Of a DNA stretch of 64,000 nucleotides, positions 52,508 to 64,000 are shown one piece after another. Source of the stretch: Calonectria ilicicola (Eukaryota > Ascomycota > Sordariomycetes > Hypocreales > Nectriaceae); NCBI GenBank assembly GCA_020809705.1, contig CP085827.1, positions 1,488,001 through 1,552,000 on the forward strand, written 5' to 3'. Position 1 is the stretch's first letter. Every line of letters begins with the position of its first letter. The notes under the pieces are model-generated. The model was given only the letters and a program-made list of their open reading frames with translations, ran no database searches and was not told where the DNA came from. A program made the translations under genes and the position numbers.

Positions 52508-55449
52508 CTATTGACCACCTAGGAAATTCTCCAGTCCTGGTCCTTGGTTCCCCAAACCACCTCCCGTCGGCTCAAAGTTTGGCATACCGGTCGACCACTG
52601 TACTGAGGATGTCTCCACCCCAGAGTCGGCGTTCGTGGCATCCTCGCCTCCAAATTCTATATCCATGAGCGGGGAAAGGATTCCTGCTTCGAACCCAAAC
52701 TCTAGAATCAGTGGGTCTATGCCCAGTTCCATGCTCTTGGGTGATATCGACGGACCGTTGCCGGGCATCTCCCAGCCGGTGCCGTCTTCCATCATTCCTT
52801 CATTCATTCCCGATACAGAATCCTGAGCCCCAGAGTCTTCACTCTGACGTCTTTGCTGCTCCATGAGCTCGCGGCGGAAATCTGACTCGTGATGAAGGTC
52901 TATTCTAGGCATTAGAATAGAAGAAATTGGATCCATCATCGAGTTTGCCTCAAAGATTCCACGCAAACTTTGAGGGAAATCGTTTTCTTCTGGTATTTTA
53001 CCATTTCGGATGCTCAAGTCCATCGTCATGGCCAACCGAAGGTAATAATTCGGGTATAGTTGTAATAACTCTGTCCAGCTTGATATCGGACAATCGTTTC
53101 GGCCTCCCAAGAGGGGCAAATGCTTTTGTGCGAGATCCACAATGAATCGCACCGATTTGGCCACCCAATCCACTCCATCATATCGTGGCCTGTAAGTCTT
53201 CATTGCTTCAATTAAAATGTTAAGCTGCTGTTGTTTATGCTGTGCAAATAACGGGATATTGTGTGCCTCCCGAGTAGGTGTGTGTGTCGAATTGAATAGT
53301 TTTACATCAAGAATTTGCAACGCAAGTGGAAATGCAGTGCAACCAATGCTAAACGAAATGTCAGACTTGAATTCATAAGCAAAGAATCGGTACTTACGCG
53401 CTAATGGGGAGCCATCGTGCAAGCCGTAATCGGACAAGTTTTCGTAGACATTGGGTCACCTGCGAGACCGCACTTTGTAGTTCATGGCTGTTCTCGTGTG
53501 CTTCGGTAGGTGAGCGGGTTAGGTATAATGACGGTGCTGAAAGGCTCGAGTAAAGAATCTCGTAGTGACAGAGAGCCATTCTAGCAGAACTAATGAGGTA
53601 AAAGGTTAGCATGAACCTAGGGGCCAGTCGCTTCAAGTCGACTTACTGATAGTACATCTCCAGCAGATTCATAAATAATACAATCGAATTTTTAGGAGAG
53701 TCCGCAGCTTCCGCCTCTTTCATCAGTTCCCCGCCTTGAATGGATCGGATTCGTAGCACGGTGCTGTACCACCGCCGTAGTGACATCCTACAATCTCCAA
53801 TCCGAGTCTCCTGCGTGTGAGGATGTGATGAGGCCCGTGGAGGGTCATCGTACATTGGGAATGTCAGAGTCAGGACTTCTGTAAGCACAACACAGAGCTC
53901 TACCAGTTTGGCCAGGACCTCTGCCAGGAACTTCTTTGTGCCGGCATCATACACTCTAGACTTATCAAATTCCTCTGCCAAATCAGCACTGCCAAGAAGC
54001 GGGCTCCCCGAAAAGTTGAAGTTGGCGTTCGTGATCTTGATGGTGCGACGTGATGTAAGCGGCATCAGTCTATCACGGATGACGCAACACCACCAAAGCC
54101 GCTTCAGTGTGTTGTGATGCTTTTTCTGCTTGGGTGATGTCTGCGAAGAGTTGGATAAAATGGATTGGTATCTATGAGCGCCGGCATCACGGGCATAGTG
54201 AATTGCAATAGCAAGCCACATTGTACCTAGCTGCTTGCTATCCCAATGGGGAAGAGAGGTCAAGTGGGATTGTGAAAGAAGAAGTGCCGCTTGTGAGATG
54301 GATATTGAAGATGTTTCCAAGCCAAAATCGTAGATGAGCTATGACAATTAGCATATATTATAGGTGATAGTGTTAAGGCGCCTACCTTGGCACGCTTATA
54401 GAATGAGGACTTTGCATCATGGACCGATTTGAATCCAAGAGTTTCAATGGTGCTCCAGGAGACGAACTGATGAGGGTTAGTCTTGGCCACACCATGTCGG
54501 AAGGAAAGAGTGCTTACACTGCAGGCAGTGAATAAAATTGATTGCAACACAATCAAAGGTAGCTTCTCTCCAGACTGCTCATTGGATTCATCTGGGAGAT
54601 AGAGCGCCCAGAAATCTGCCTCGTTGAGGATAGGAAGCATGGGGTGGAGTCGCAGGAAATATTGTTGGACAAACTCATTCAAGATTTTCCTATGCGGTAC
54701 AACAAAGCACCCTTGCTTGAAGAGATAGTCGAGGTCTTCGTGTGACAGGGCCTTGACCTTGGGGGCTTCAAGAATGGAATAGTCAGGGTTAGTCGGGTCA
54801 AAGAGAAGTCTTTGCGCTGTCTCCTGTGGCGTCCAAGGACTGTCAAGGGTGGGTAGATCCTGAAAGGCTGTGGGGAAGGAAGTAGCCGCAAGATTATCAA
54901 AAGCTTCTAGAATATCGGTCAGACAAACTATAACGTGGATATGATAAGGTGGCTTGGCTTACCGTGGGTATAATCGTTGAGGTTGGTTGGCAACTCATGT
55001 GGATCAATCTCCACCGACATTGGGTCGTCAGCCAACACCGGTGGATCGTCAGTGCTGGAAGATATACTATCCTCTTCCAGGACCTTGCCATTGTCCTGAG
55101 TCGGCAGAGGCAAGGACTTGTTTGCACCCAGCACGCCGGCTGCATGCTTGGCTGAGCCTCTCCTAGAGATCCGATTAGCTTAATGCAAGCAACTGGATGG
55201 ATAGACTTGGTCATACACCATCTTGGACCTAGCCACAAAGACACACTCCTTCTCATCCAGTCGGCAATTTATGCAAGGCTCCCTAGAGCTAGTGACGATG
55301 CATCGCACTTTCCTGGATCGACAAGGAAGGCAAGCGCGAGACGCCCGCTTCCTTGACTTAGCCGAGGGAATTTTCTGGCCGTCATTAGACGCGGTGTCGG
55401 CATCCCCAACCTCGTAGAGCGGGTCTTCGCCAGGGCCCGTGTCTTCCAT
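52508..55449 (-). CDS. Zn2Cys6 transcription factor, CTF1/AmdR-like
   Basis: Seven exons from ATG 55449 with six short introns (the first is 55163-55216, donor GTATGA). The zinc cluster is CLPCRSRKVRC then CINCRLDEKEC, preceded by a basic SRKRASRA. The middle-homology region includes FLRLHPMLPILNEADFWALY, LWWCCVIRDRLMPLTSRR and WDSKQLGTMWLAIAIHYARD, a pattern typical of cutinase transcription factor 1 beta and of the acetamidase regulator AmdR. The tail is acidic and Gly-rich, suiting an activation domain. Its position next to the amidase suggests that it controls the nitrogen-compound genes; this is inference, since CTF1-type regulators also serve cutinase and fatty-acid genes. Confidence 0.87.
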
Positions 55450-56367
55450 GGCTACGTTTGGTGCTGGCAGGATAACAAAGACCGAGGGATGGAGAGATGG
55501 CGTCTTGCGTGAGCAGAAGCGCGCATTCAACGTGTCAACGCGAGCTTGGCAGAGTTGAAGAGAACGGAAACAGAATACAGCCTAGAGTCGTGGATCAGAT
55601 ACTACCTGAGTGCGTGGCCCATTTGCCGACTTTATTTGCCGAGCCCTCTTCCGACCATGCCGGGCCACCTCCCCGAGTGGGCCATGGGGGTATAATCCGG
55701 GGTAGGCAGACGCCTCATTGGCTCTCTCCGCACTTCTCCGAGTTTATTAGATTGAATACGGAATGGCCGCCGGTCGCAATTTGGGGAAACCCCGCAGGTT
55801 GCAACCCTTTTCCTCCATCGCAGGCCTGGGGATCGCGGGGTACTCTTCAAGAAAAAGGAGATCCCAGTTTGTCGATAAGGTTCTAGAATGGATTTAGAGT
55901 ATCTAGCTAGCTGTGGCGCGTGGGAGATTGATGACTCTCCAATTGGTGGTTTATTCGTGAAGCGAGATGGTGAACCTTAATACCCAGATCATCCACCCTT
56001 GATCGTTTTTAGATCTTGGAAGACGTTTATAACGGTAGCCAGACATTAAAAAAAAAAAAAGATGCCTCATTTCTTCCTCGACCATCTGCCATATTTTCTG
56101 TTTTCCATAGAATGTCAGAATGTTTGAATCCTTCTGTGGATAAGGGACCATGAGTCATCTATGTAGTCACGTGGCGTGTGTTGGTCCTGTTGTTGGGTCA
56201 GTCAGCCCTTGGTCAGCTCTCCCTCGATTCAGCTCATGTCACTAAAATATGACTCTTCATTAACATCTTCTCCAATTGAATGCAAAAGTGAGCCTTTCAA
56301 TCACACTCTTTTGAGACATCGCTCTTTATAGAACAATATAATACCGCGGCAAAGCAACCAGCCCAAG
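55450..56367. other. Divergent promoter region
   Basis: 0.9 kb between the CTF1-like gene and the small mitochondrial-type gene. No gene seen; an A-run of 12 lies at about 56048-56060. Confidence 0.5.
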
Positions 56368-56724
56368 ATGCGCAACATGAACGCTCTGATGCGTGTCCGC
56401 CCCACTTCCCTCTTCAGCCGCGTCCCGAGGACTCCGACCCATTCGCGTCTCGCCTGCGTGGGCCGCAATTTTTCCACGTGTGGCCCTCACCACGCACAGA
56501 GTCGAGTTAGCTCTGGAAACGGACCAAATGGTTCCAAGCCTGATCAGCCAGACAATGGCAACCCAGAATACCCAGCCTTCAGTTTTGAGGCTCTCGGGCT
56601 GAGCAAAAACATGAAGATGGTTCTAATAGCTATTCTCAGTGTATTTGGCACTATCGAAACTTGGTTTTGGTGCAAAGCCATCTGGCGTTGGTGGAAGGGC
56701 GAAAGCTCTGCCGAAGAGAAATAA
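56368..56724 (+). CDS. Small mitochondrial-type single-pass membrane protein, unknown function
   Basis: Intronless, 118 residues. The N-terminal ~35 residues are Arg/Ser-rich and lack acidic residues (MRNMNALMRVRPTSLFSRVP), and RNFST at ~residue 38 resembles a matrix-protease cleavage region, so mitochondrial import is likely. A Pro/Gly/Asn-rich stretch is followed by one membrane helix (MVLIAILSVFGTIETWFWCK) and a short charged tail. This layout is seen in small inner-membrane proteins of filamentous fungi; I do not recognise a specific family. The C-terminal half looks conserved, so the gene is probably real. Confidence 0.7.
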   Translation: MRNMNALMRVRPTSLFSRVPRTPTHSRLACVGRNFSTCGPHHAQSRVSSGNGPNGSKPDQPDNGNPEYPAFSFEALGLSKNMKMVLIAILSVFGTIETWFWCKAIWRWWKGESSAEEK

Positions 56725-57010
56725 TTACTTGTTCACTGGTGTTGCATCAATTGTAAAATTTACGGAGTCTCGATTTCCTTTGTACGTTAGATTTTAGAAC
56801 AACAGCACTCCCCTTTGATCTCTCTCGAGCCGACTAGAACGGCCAGATATTTCCATAATCACCAGTATAGAATATATCACAATTATTTTGAAAATAATCC
56901 GCCGGGAACCAATTATAACAGTGAGGGAGGTGAAGAAAGCGATGGAAAACGGTGGTTGCAGTAATGCAAATGATGTATAATTATTCTATAAATGCTTGGC
57001 CATGGTATTC

Positions 57011-58532
57011 CTATCCTCGGAATCCGAAACTACTCCGCAGACGTCTCCAAACCTCAGCCCTGAGAGCCAAGTATTCTGTCTTGGTCCTGCTCACAGCATC
57101 TCGATTTTCCACCGCTCTCCTCAGCAAATACGACAGGCAGTCGCCGAGAGTGCCCCAGCTGAGGCATTTATAAACCTCTGGTATCACCGCAGACTTGGTT
57201 TCGCTTTTTACAGCACCTAGCTGCAACAGAGTGCAGCTAACTTCGTCAGCCATACCAAGTAATTGCCCATATTGCACATTGGTCAAAGGAAGCTTGGCAT
57301 CGGTCCTTGACTTTTGCAAAGCGTGGGCCTTCAACGCGCTTTCTTTGTTATGCGTAGCCAGAAACAAGTCGAGTTTCGGCAATTCGCCGTCAATTCCGTC
57401 GTATCTTGACTCCAATAATCCACGTGCGACGGAATTGTACGAATCATCCGTATCCTCTTTCGCATCATTGATCAAGTGACGAGGTTCAGTGCTCATGTAA
57501 GCTCCTCGAACCAGCTTCACTCCAATGGTAAAACCTTTCTCTTTAGCCAAGCGCAAGTGATGTCGAAGGGTGTCTGGTGTCGATTTGAGGTAGGCCTGGT
57601 ATGTGTTGTAGACAACAGCTTTGGCAGATTTATTGTACTTTTCCATCAATTCTAATGCAACAGCATCAATGCTCTTTTGGACGAATTGCTGCTCAGCATC
57701 AACAAGAATACTAGCTCCCCGCTTTGCCGCCTCATCGCATATCTCATTTATCGCCTTGTACATTTGCGGTGCCAAGGGATTTCCGGATGAGAGGGCATCT
57801 AGCACTGATTTTCCGGCTCCTGTAAACCTGGAGGGGCGTTAGTAATCGCAAACAACCAGGCAAGGTCAGGGAATATACTTACTTCAATGCTAGGAAATCA
57901 CCCTCGCCCACCATTTTCACAGTCTCGAGTACACCCTGCCTCCATGCCTCAATAGCCGGGTCATCGACAGACTCTGTGGTGCTTGAAGTGGAATCTGATT
58001 TGATAGGAGTCGCGCTCTCTGGGCCCGACGCGTCGACAACAACTTCTCGGGCGTACGTCAAAATGACGCCCTTGAAACCCATGTCTTTGATCCGATTAAT
58101 GGTGCCCGTGACCTCTCTCGAATTTTCACCAGCGCAAAAGTGATCGTATAGGGTTTTTTTAAAAAGCGAATACAGAACTGGGTTCTTCTCCACGCTGAGG
58201 AGACCCATGCGGGGCTTTGACAAGAATGAGAGCACTGAAAGACTGGGGGTCAAGAGCCATCGATGACTAGATACCGCCGCAACCAAGAACGATCGCAGCA
58301 GCATCTGCGTAGGTAGTAAAGAATGTGGAGGCAGCATTTTGTCTTGAGAAACTGCCGACTTGACCTTTGTTGTGGTGGATTGGGCCCGATGTTGAGCGGG
58401 GGAAACTTTGATTCGTCTCCATGAGAGAACGCTCTGGGAGACGCCGAACGAATGTGGGCGCACAGCAAGAGATCTGTTCATTTTGTGGCTTCTGATGCTT
58501 GATGTTATTTTCTTGATCACTCTGTTCGCCAC
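57011..58532 (-). CDS. Proline dehydrogenase, mitochondrial
   Basis: Two exons (57883-58532 and 57011-57827, intron GTAAGT...CCAG) give 488 residues from ATG 58532; ATG 58481 is an equally good start, 17 residues shorter. The N-terminus is Arg/Ser-rich, as expected for mitochondrial import. PRODH barrel features: GFKGVILTYAREVV, LALKFTGAGKSVLD, RGASILVDAEQQFVQ, VYNTYQAYLKSTPD, GVKLVRGAYMSTE (the RGAY substrate loop), LFLATHNKES and, near the end, SYLLRRAVENRDAVSRTK (the conserved YLxRRxxEN helix). The enzyme oxidises proline to pyrroline-5-carboxylate with FAD. No P5C dehydrogenase or PrnA-like neighbour is evident, so it is not an obvious prn cluster. Confidence 0.93.
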
Positions 58533-60086
58533 TCTGTCGTTCTTATTCTCACAAGTTGATACATCCTCCTGCCAAGAAGTGGAGGCTCTAGTTGCGGCTC
58601 GTATCCGTTCCGTTGATAAGCGCCCTCGGTGGCTAGACCGATGACATCAACCCCACACAGGACGCCCTTTCGACGACAGCAATGGCTACATCCGGCGATC
58701 TAGCAAAGCTTGTCACCATGTGCGCATTACGGAACAAATGGTTAAGCTTCCAATTATGTCTACGGCAAGCCCACAATTGATCATTTGAGCTGCAATCTTG
58801 AAAGTGTGTACGATATAGGGTAGCGATGTCGGCCTATAGTTGAGGTAAATATAGCCAATCAACTCCCATTTCTCTGTAAGAATATTAATAGTATTGGTGA
58901 TAGCCCTGGCGATAAGTTTGGTAATAAAATTCTTTACTATTATAGTTTTAAATAGAGATTAGGTAAATACTGGGTTATTGTCTTGATCTTGTAATCTTAG
59001 TGACCGTCCCATTCTTTTTTGTGAAGGTGCATTAGTTAGATGATGCAAAATGGAATATAACTACAGAAAGGTTTTATATAATGGAAAGAATTATATTAAG
59101 ATATTTCGTAAACCGTCAATTATAGAGAAGACAAGACTATTCCACAACATGTTGTCTATGGAAACCAACCACGATACTCACTCAGTTACTCCTTTAGGAC
59201 GGAAGATTGATCCTCAATGGCGCTCGGTTTCGAAAGCCATCAATCAAAAACTCTATGTTTCTTTAAAACAATCACCTAAAAGTTTTCGGTCATTCCTGCA
59301 TATGAAGTTTTCACATGTGGCATCGATGTTGAGGATCCTCTCTCGTTATCCAGGACTACTGCCCAGCTTGAGTACTTTCTCGGCCACCACTAGCCTCTAG
59401 ATTTCAATGCTCACCATTTCTAGCAGAAGAAAAAGAAAAAAAAGGGAAATCGAATTACATGTACATCATTGTGAACTTATTTTTCTGGTTCGCGCTGCAT
59501 TTTGGACTTTGTGTGGAGTGGAGTGGGCCTTCGGCCCGTGATCCGAGCACCTTCGGCTACTACCCGAGCTGCGTAAGCCGACCAACGGCGGGCGGTTAGG
59601 TGAGGATGCTCTGGAGGGTTAGTTGCTGCTGCCATTCTCTAAGTATCTTGTCCAAAACAAGCGCCTTCTACAAACACTGAACGGGATTTGCGCTCGAGGT
59701 GATGCGGTTTTAGTTCATTTAAATCTATGGTGACTGTCATCGAATCCGATTTACTTCTGCAAGTAATAACAAATGACCCAATGGATGAGAGCAAATGGAT
59801 GTCAACAAGGGCGGCATTGCAAAGCTGAAAGAGGCTAGTAAAGGGCGTCGATTGGCAGCATCACGAAGCATTAGGTGCAGGCCCTTCTGCGTTTGCACTG
59901 GGTTTTTCAGTGGGGGGGCCGATAAACGGGGGCTTGGTCTTCTGTCCGTGTGTACGCTAAACCAGATATGGAGCATGACTTGTTCCGCCCAGATTGTACA
60001 TGTGAGGCCGTAATCTGCCAATGTATTTTGCGCACGATAGCCCCATTCGGTTCACCAATTGACTACGTCTCGTTGTAATCGCTCCA
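58533..60086. other. 1.5 kb region without a supported gene, partly AT-rich
   Basis: 58840-59110 is strongly AT-rich and may be decayed repeat DNA. A 116-codon plus-strand frame (59050-59400) has no motif. GGGCC-TTC-GGCCC at 59525-59537 is a perfect short hairpin. The last part is the promoter of the regulator at 60087. Confidence 0.45.
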
Positions 60087-62752
60087 ATGCCTCATCATGC
60101 AGCAGGTTTCACTCGGTCCGCGAATGCGTAAGTCTTGTTGTTGCTTTGTTCTGTCTTTTTGGCATTTCCCCTGCCAAAATGAAAACAAGGGAGGGGGCGC
60201 GTCAGCGTTATGAGACATGTAGACTGGGCTGACGCTTCGAACCATTGTTAGCTGCGAAACCTGCCGGCGTCGAAAAGTAAAGTGCTCTGGAAGCCAGCCT
60301 TGTCAGGCATGTAGCCGCCAAGGGCTTCAGTGCCGATTTGGGGTGTCCGCTCGTCGTGGCTACTCTGAAGCGTGGGTTTTTGATCCTTCTGTTATCTCCG
60401 CCCCCTTGTTGATTGCTTTTTAGTTACGTGCAAAGATTATTGGACACCATTAAACGCCAGGAGAATCAACTTGAAAAAAGACCAGAATGTTAGTTTCTAA
60501 ATCACCTTGCTTAAATCATTGACGATTGACAAGATAAGCAAACACACCAATCGGAGTCCCGGAGCCGGAGGGTGCCTCTTCTCCCATTCTTGAGATTGCT
60601 CCCCCAACACGCACAACGGCGGTGCAAGATGTTATACCGCTAAGTCCTGGTTTGTGTTCAAATCCATGCCAAGGTATAGTGTTTTTTATAACTGACGCCT
60701 TTGGATACAGTTACGGAATTGGCCTCTGGCCCCGCCTTTGAATCCCGTGTCAGATCCATTTTTCGTGATCATGCGGATAGCAGTCGAGGTCAAGATACAT
60801 CACCCAGTAACCAAACCGTTAGTTCTACACGATTAGAAGATCCTTCGAGCCCTCAGTGGCGTAATACGGAGGATCTGGTCAACGGGATATCGGCACCGAC
60901 GCTACTACCCCGAGAAAAGTCTTACCAACTGTTTGATGCTTTCGTTTCTTTACTTGGCGTTAGCCAACATTTTCTTGATGCTCGTAGTTTTGCAGACTCG
61001 CTGGACTTGCTCTACAAAAACGACGAGACTAGAACACGTCGGATGGAGAGTATTTGGTTCACTGAGTACCTTTTAGTTATGGCTGTTGGGATGCTCATTG
61101 GATCATCTAGTAATGGATCCGACAAACCACCGGGGAACGACTGCTTTGCAGAGGCAATCCGTCGACTACCTCCTTTACATCAACTTGGATCTCATGGGGT
61201 CATATCTGTTGAGATTTTATGTCTCGTTACACTGTATCTCCAATGGTGCGACAGGAAGCATGATGCATATCTCTACGTACGTGCAATAGGAACTCCCGTG
61301 TCGGCAAGCCTTCTAACCGTCACTCCAGATTGGAACCGCAGTGAGATTAGCAGTAGCCCTGGGATGTTCACTACCATTCAATGAACAAGAGGGCGTCACC
61401 TCAGAAATTTGTCACCGGACTAGAGTGTGGTGGACAGCATACATGCTTGATCGGTAAGTGAAACTTCCGTGTTGAATCTCGAGGAGTAGGATTTAACATT
61501 CAGCTTCCAAGACGATTATCCGCTGGCCTAGGCCTTCCAACTGGTTCGGATGACCGGCAGCTTCGTGCTGATTTCCCCCGGTCCTGCGCAGGATTCCAAC
61601 CTGCCCTTCCTATGATCATTAACATCCGCATCGCTCGTGTCACTGGCGAGATTATGACCAGTAAGAATCTTGAAATTTATATCCTAAGTGTACATGATGA
61701 CGTCGCCTAACACGATTTTGTTCTTGCTGTTAGCGTTCTATGGAAACACCGCAATTACGCAAGCTGAGCTTGTCAAGAGAATTCGAGAAACGCTTCAAAA
61801 TCTTTACGAAACTGGAAAATCGATACCAAATACCTCCTCGATTGAGTTCTCAGATTCCCATTTGACGATTTCGAGAACTACTGCATCACTGTATATAATG
61901 CTTTACCAGGTACGTGTTAGATCCTATTATTTGCTTCTGACAATCGAGATAGCCTGCTAACAATCCTCAGGCAATAATTCTTTGCATTCGCCCAATCATT
62001 TTGCAATGTGTCAAAGAAAAAGTGCAGTCAAATAAAGAAAACCGCCCGAGCCTCCCACTATCTCCCGTTATATCCCGGCTTTGTCACTCCTGCGTTGAGG
62101 CAGCAAGTAAAACCATCAAAGTTCTCACGTCACTTAAGAAGAATAAAACAATTGGTGAGTTTGCTCTTGTTAACCTAGGAGGTGAGGTCTATACATCTTT
62201 TTCTAATACTAAGCAGCTCATTTTGGCTACTTTGATTTGGATGCCACTTTTTCAGCTGCGTTTGTGCTGGTTATGATGGGATTCATTGAGAGCAGTAATC
62301 CCAAAGAACCGCCAGAGGGGCTCCTTCAAGCTTCGGAGGTACTTCAATATCTGTCTAGTGCAGGAAACAAGGCAGCTCAGCAACGCCTCCACGAACTGCA
62401 AGTATTTTGCAGTCACGTATGGTCGCCAGACGATACCTGGAGATGGCTCAGTGACCAAAATTTGATCGCAGCATCCACCGACCTAGTGGACCCGGGTCTT
62501 TGTAGCCCCAATCAAAACCCACTGAGCGTGGTTGAGGCCAGTAGTAATTCATGGTTGAGTTCAAGACCACCTGAATTAACAGGTATTGACACTGGGGGAT
62601 TACTATTTAACTTTGAGTCCATGGATGCTTTTGTGGAAGTTGATCTAACAGAAGAGGCGGGTGATATTTATTCATCCTTCAATGACCCTAACCTGCCATT
62701 GACTGGAGTTGATGAGTTGGATTGGGCCGAAATAGGCAAGATATTTCAATAA
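60087..62752 (+). CDS. Zn2Cys6 transcription factor, ten exons
   Basis: Exons 60087-60127, 60252-60371, 60424-60488, 60539-60673, 60711-61276, 61329-61453, 61512-61660, 61734-61909, 61971-62154 and 62217-62752 join in phase to 698 residues. Exon 1 ends FTRSANA and splices to CETCRRRKVKC-SGSQPCQAC-SRQGLQC, a complete zinc cluster. A short leucine-rich linker, AYVQRLLDTIKRQENQLEKR, follows and may dimerise. The middle-homology domain has RVWWTAYMLDRRLSAGLGLP at its core. The acidic C-terminus fits an activation region. Nuclear DNA-binding regulator of unknown target; no obvious pathway gene lies next to it except the proline dehydrogenase 1.5 kb away and the Tubby-like gene. The exon starting at 61512 uses a CCAAG acceptor and is the least certain junction. 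Confidence 0.87.
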
Positions 62753-62931
62753 GAAATGATAATTTGACCACAAAAGTTGTGTATATTTCCAGGATGAGTT
62801 CATTGTATCTATGTTCTACTAGAAATTTAATGGCTAAAGAAGAAAACATGTGTAACCAGACGGAAAATCAGAGGGTATATTGAACAAAAACTATTTTACA
62901 TGATTCTAACAGCACTGAACTCATTAAAGCT

Positions 62932-63582
62932 CTATGATTTCTCAGCTCTAGGTGCCTCGAGCTCATGATGCAGGATTTCCTTTCTTTCGCTTGTTGCTGT
63001 TTCCTTGTCGATAGTACCTGGCCGAGCAATGGCAGCACCGGCCAAGTTCAAGATGTTGTTGGCGCGAAGAAACATGCAGCTGTAGAGAGTGACACCGGTG
63101 ACAATCATCTCCTCTTGGAATTGTGCATCGAAAGCCTTGGGTCCCATAAATTCAAGGTCTCCAAGCCTATTGGGGACCCAGGGGTTGGTGGAAAAGCGAG
63201 CAACTGGCAGCTGGTTCTCGTCGAGGCAAACAAAGTCCCAGTTCTTGACACCGCATGAACCCACCCAGGTCATCGAATGAGGGGCGCCTGAGTCAGAATA
63301 GGTGTAAGAGAGATGATTGTACTCGGTCTTAATGCGCTTTGTTGCTTTCATGATGCCTTTGCGGCCATGGAGCTCATAGTCGGCATTGATAGAGATGCTG
63401 TGGAGCTTGCCGGTACCAATGATTGAGTCGTCGGCGATCCTCTTGTAGACGAGGTTCATGCCAAGAGTCTTGTGCTCAACCTTGTAGATAGGCTCATCGG
63501 GAGTTTGTTTGTTGGAGACGAAGTAGTGCCACTTCTTCCATGCAACGCTGATGTGAAAGACGGGTGGTTGTTGAGCGTTCAT
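62932..63582 (-). CDS. Tubby C-terminal/LURP-one-like domain protein
   Basis: Intronless, 216 residues from ATG 63582; the frame runs on upstream to 63789 through low-complexity Thr/His/Ser codons that are more likely untranslated. The sequence alternates short strands, with IYKVEHKTLGMNLVYKRIAD near the start, HSISINADYELHGR, MTWVGSCGVKNWDFVCLDEN and VARFSTNPWVPNRLGDLEFM, a pattern like fungal DUF6593/LURP-one-related barrels. No enzyme motif is present. A hydrophobic stretch near residues 165-190 (FQEEMIVTGVTLYSCMFLRA) would be the central helix of the Tubby fold rather than a membrane span. The function is unknown. Confidence 0.72.
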   Translation of the reverse strand: MNAQQPPVFHISVAWKKWHYFVSNKQTPDEPIYKVEHKTLGMNLVYKRIADDSIIGTGKLHSISINADYELHGRKGIMKATKRIKTEYNHLSYTYSDSGAPHSMTWVGSCGVKNWDFVCLDENQLPVARFSTNPWVPNRLGDLEFMGPKAFDAQFQEEMIVTGVTLYSCMFLRANNILNLAGAAIARPGTIDKETATSERKEILHHELEAPRAEKS

Positions 63583-64000
63583 TTTGGCTGGGTTGGATTG
63601 GGTGATGGGAGAGTTGAAAGAAGTCTCTTGAGGTGATTGTTGTGATGGATGTGTGGTGGTGGTGGTGGTGTGATGGGTTGGTTGATGTGCTTGTCCTGAC
63701 TTGAGATAAGGCTGGTGGCACTTGTTACTTATATATCCTTGATGGCGCGAGAGAGGTTGGTGATGTTCGCTGCAGGTGTTTAAACCCAATCGACCTCAGC
63801 GGCTTTGATGCTGCGGATGGGCGTTCTCAGGGTTAGTCCTCTTAGGGCGATATGCGCCGCTGGGCCATCAATGCCTGACGTCAAAGCCGGAGTTGGTAGC
63901 CAATCAACATCCCTGTTCAGACTTCCTTATCGGGTCATCTTCTGCGCTGAGGAGGACGCTGTGGTGCTGGTGGCGCGCATTCATTGGTGCCGGCGCCCAT
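63583..64000. other. Upstream region of the Tubby-like gene, window end
   Basis: Contains a GTGGTGGTGGTG run (63654-63671) and no further gene. Confidence 0.5.

Noticed and set aside
58790..58930. Minus-strand NYRPTSL-like peptide, recalling LINE reverse transcriptase
   Set aside because: Only one short match, no catalytic YxDD region and many stops around it; too weak to call a retroelement.
59525..59537. GGGCC-TTC-GGCCC hairpin as terminator or RNA element
   Set aside because: Short isolated stem in a fungal intergenic region with no adjoining gene end; no function can be supported.
1..64000. CRISPR arrays, insertion sequences, rRNA or tRNA genes
   Set aside because: None seen; the sequence is eukaryotic and no matching repeat or RNA structure was found by eye.

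Overview
The window is nuclear DNA of a filamentous ascomycete (Pezizomycotina). Genes carry short 45-125 bp GT-AG introns, there are several Zn2Cys6 transcription factors, a modular highly reducing polyketide synthase (HR-PKS), fungal-type secreted enzymes and no operons or prokaryotic signals. Genus cannot be fixed from the sequence; a Sordariomycete is a guess.

Layout. 1-3.6 kb: a caspase-fold (C14) protein. 4.3-16.2 kb: a compact secondary-metabolite unit: an HR-PKS (KS-AT-DH-ER-KR-ACP, no methyltransferase domain) on the minus strand, then on the plus strand an FSH/LovG-type serine hydrolase and a UDP-glycosyltransferase. Together they suggest a reduced unmethylated chain that is hydrolysed off the synthase and glycosylated. 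A decayed 2.5 kb stretch with weak P450-like remnants follows. 18.8-24.4 kb: two intronless secreted enzymes, a secretory lipase with a changed nucleophile elbow and a PcRGLX-like polysaccharide lyase. 25.3-35.5 kb: a Zn2Cys6 regulator, a DUF7730-type protein broken by a TAG, an alcohol-acetyltransferase-like protein, a membrane protein whose C-terminus is cut off by a TAG, and a HAD hydrolase; arrays of a TGCCGGTG-type motif sit upstream of three of these genes. 36.4-43.6 kb: an MFS sugar-type transporter, a phytanoyl-CoA dioxygenase-family enzyme ending in a GC-AG intron, and a divergent Zn2Cys6 regulator.

44.0-55.4 kb looks like a nitrogen-compound catabolic cluster: DUF1989 urea carboxylase-associated protein, LamB/YcsF (5-oxoprolinase subunit A-like, interrupted by a TAG), a truncated old-yellow-enzyme fragment, an amino-acid permease, an amidase and a CTF1/AmdR-like regulator, with GATA sites in the intergenic promoters. 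Two of its members are broken, so it appears to be decaying. 56.4-63.6 kb: a small mitochondrial-type membrane protein, proline dehydrogenase, a ten-exon Zn2Cys6 regulator and a Tubby/LURP-like protein.

The best candidate for an undescribed system is the PKS-hydrolase-glycosyltransferase unit. The most unusual sequence signal is the set of three otherwise intact genes each interrupted by a single in-frame TAG. Gene models below were joined by hand from splice consensus and reading-frame phase; total coding length was checked to be a multiple of three for the PKS, hydrolase, glycosyltransferase, regulators at 25, 41 and 60 kb, acyltransferase, dioxygenase, DUF7730 protein, LamB/YcsF gene and proline dehydrogenase.
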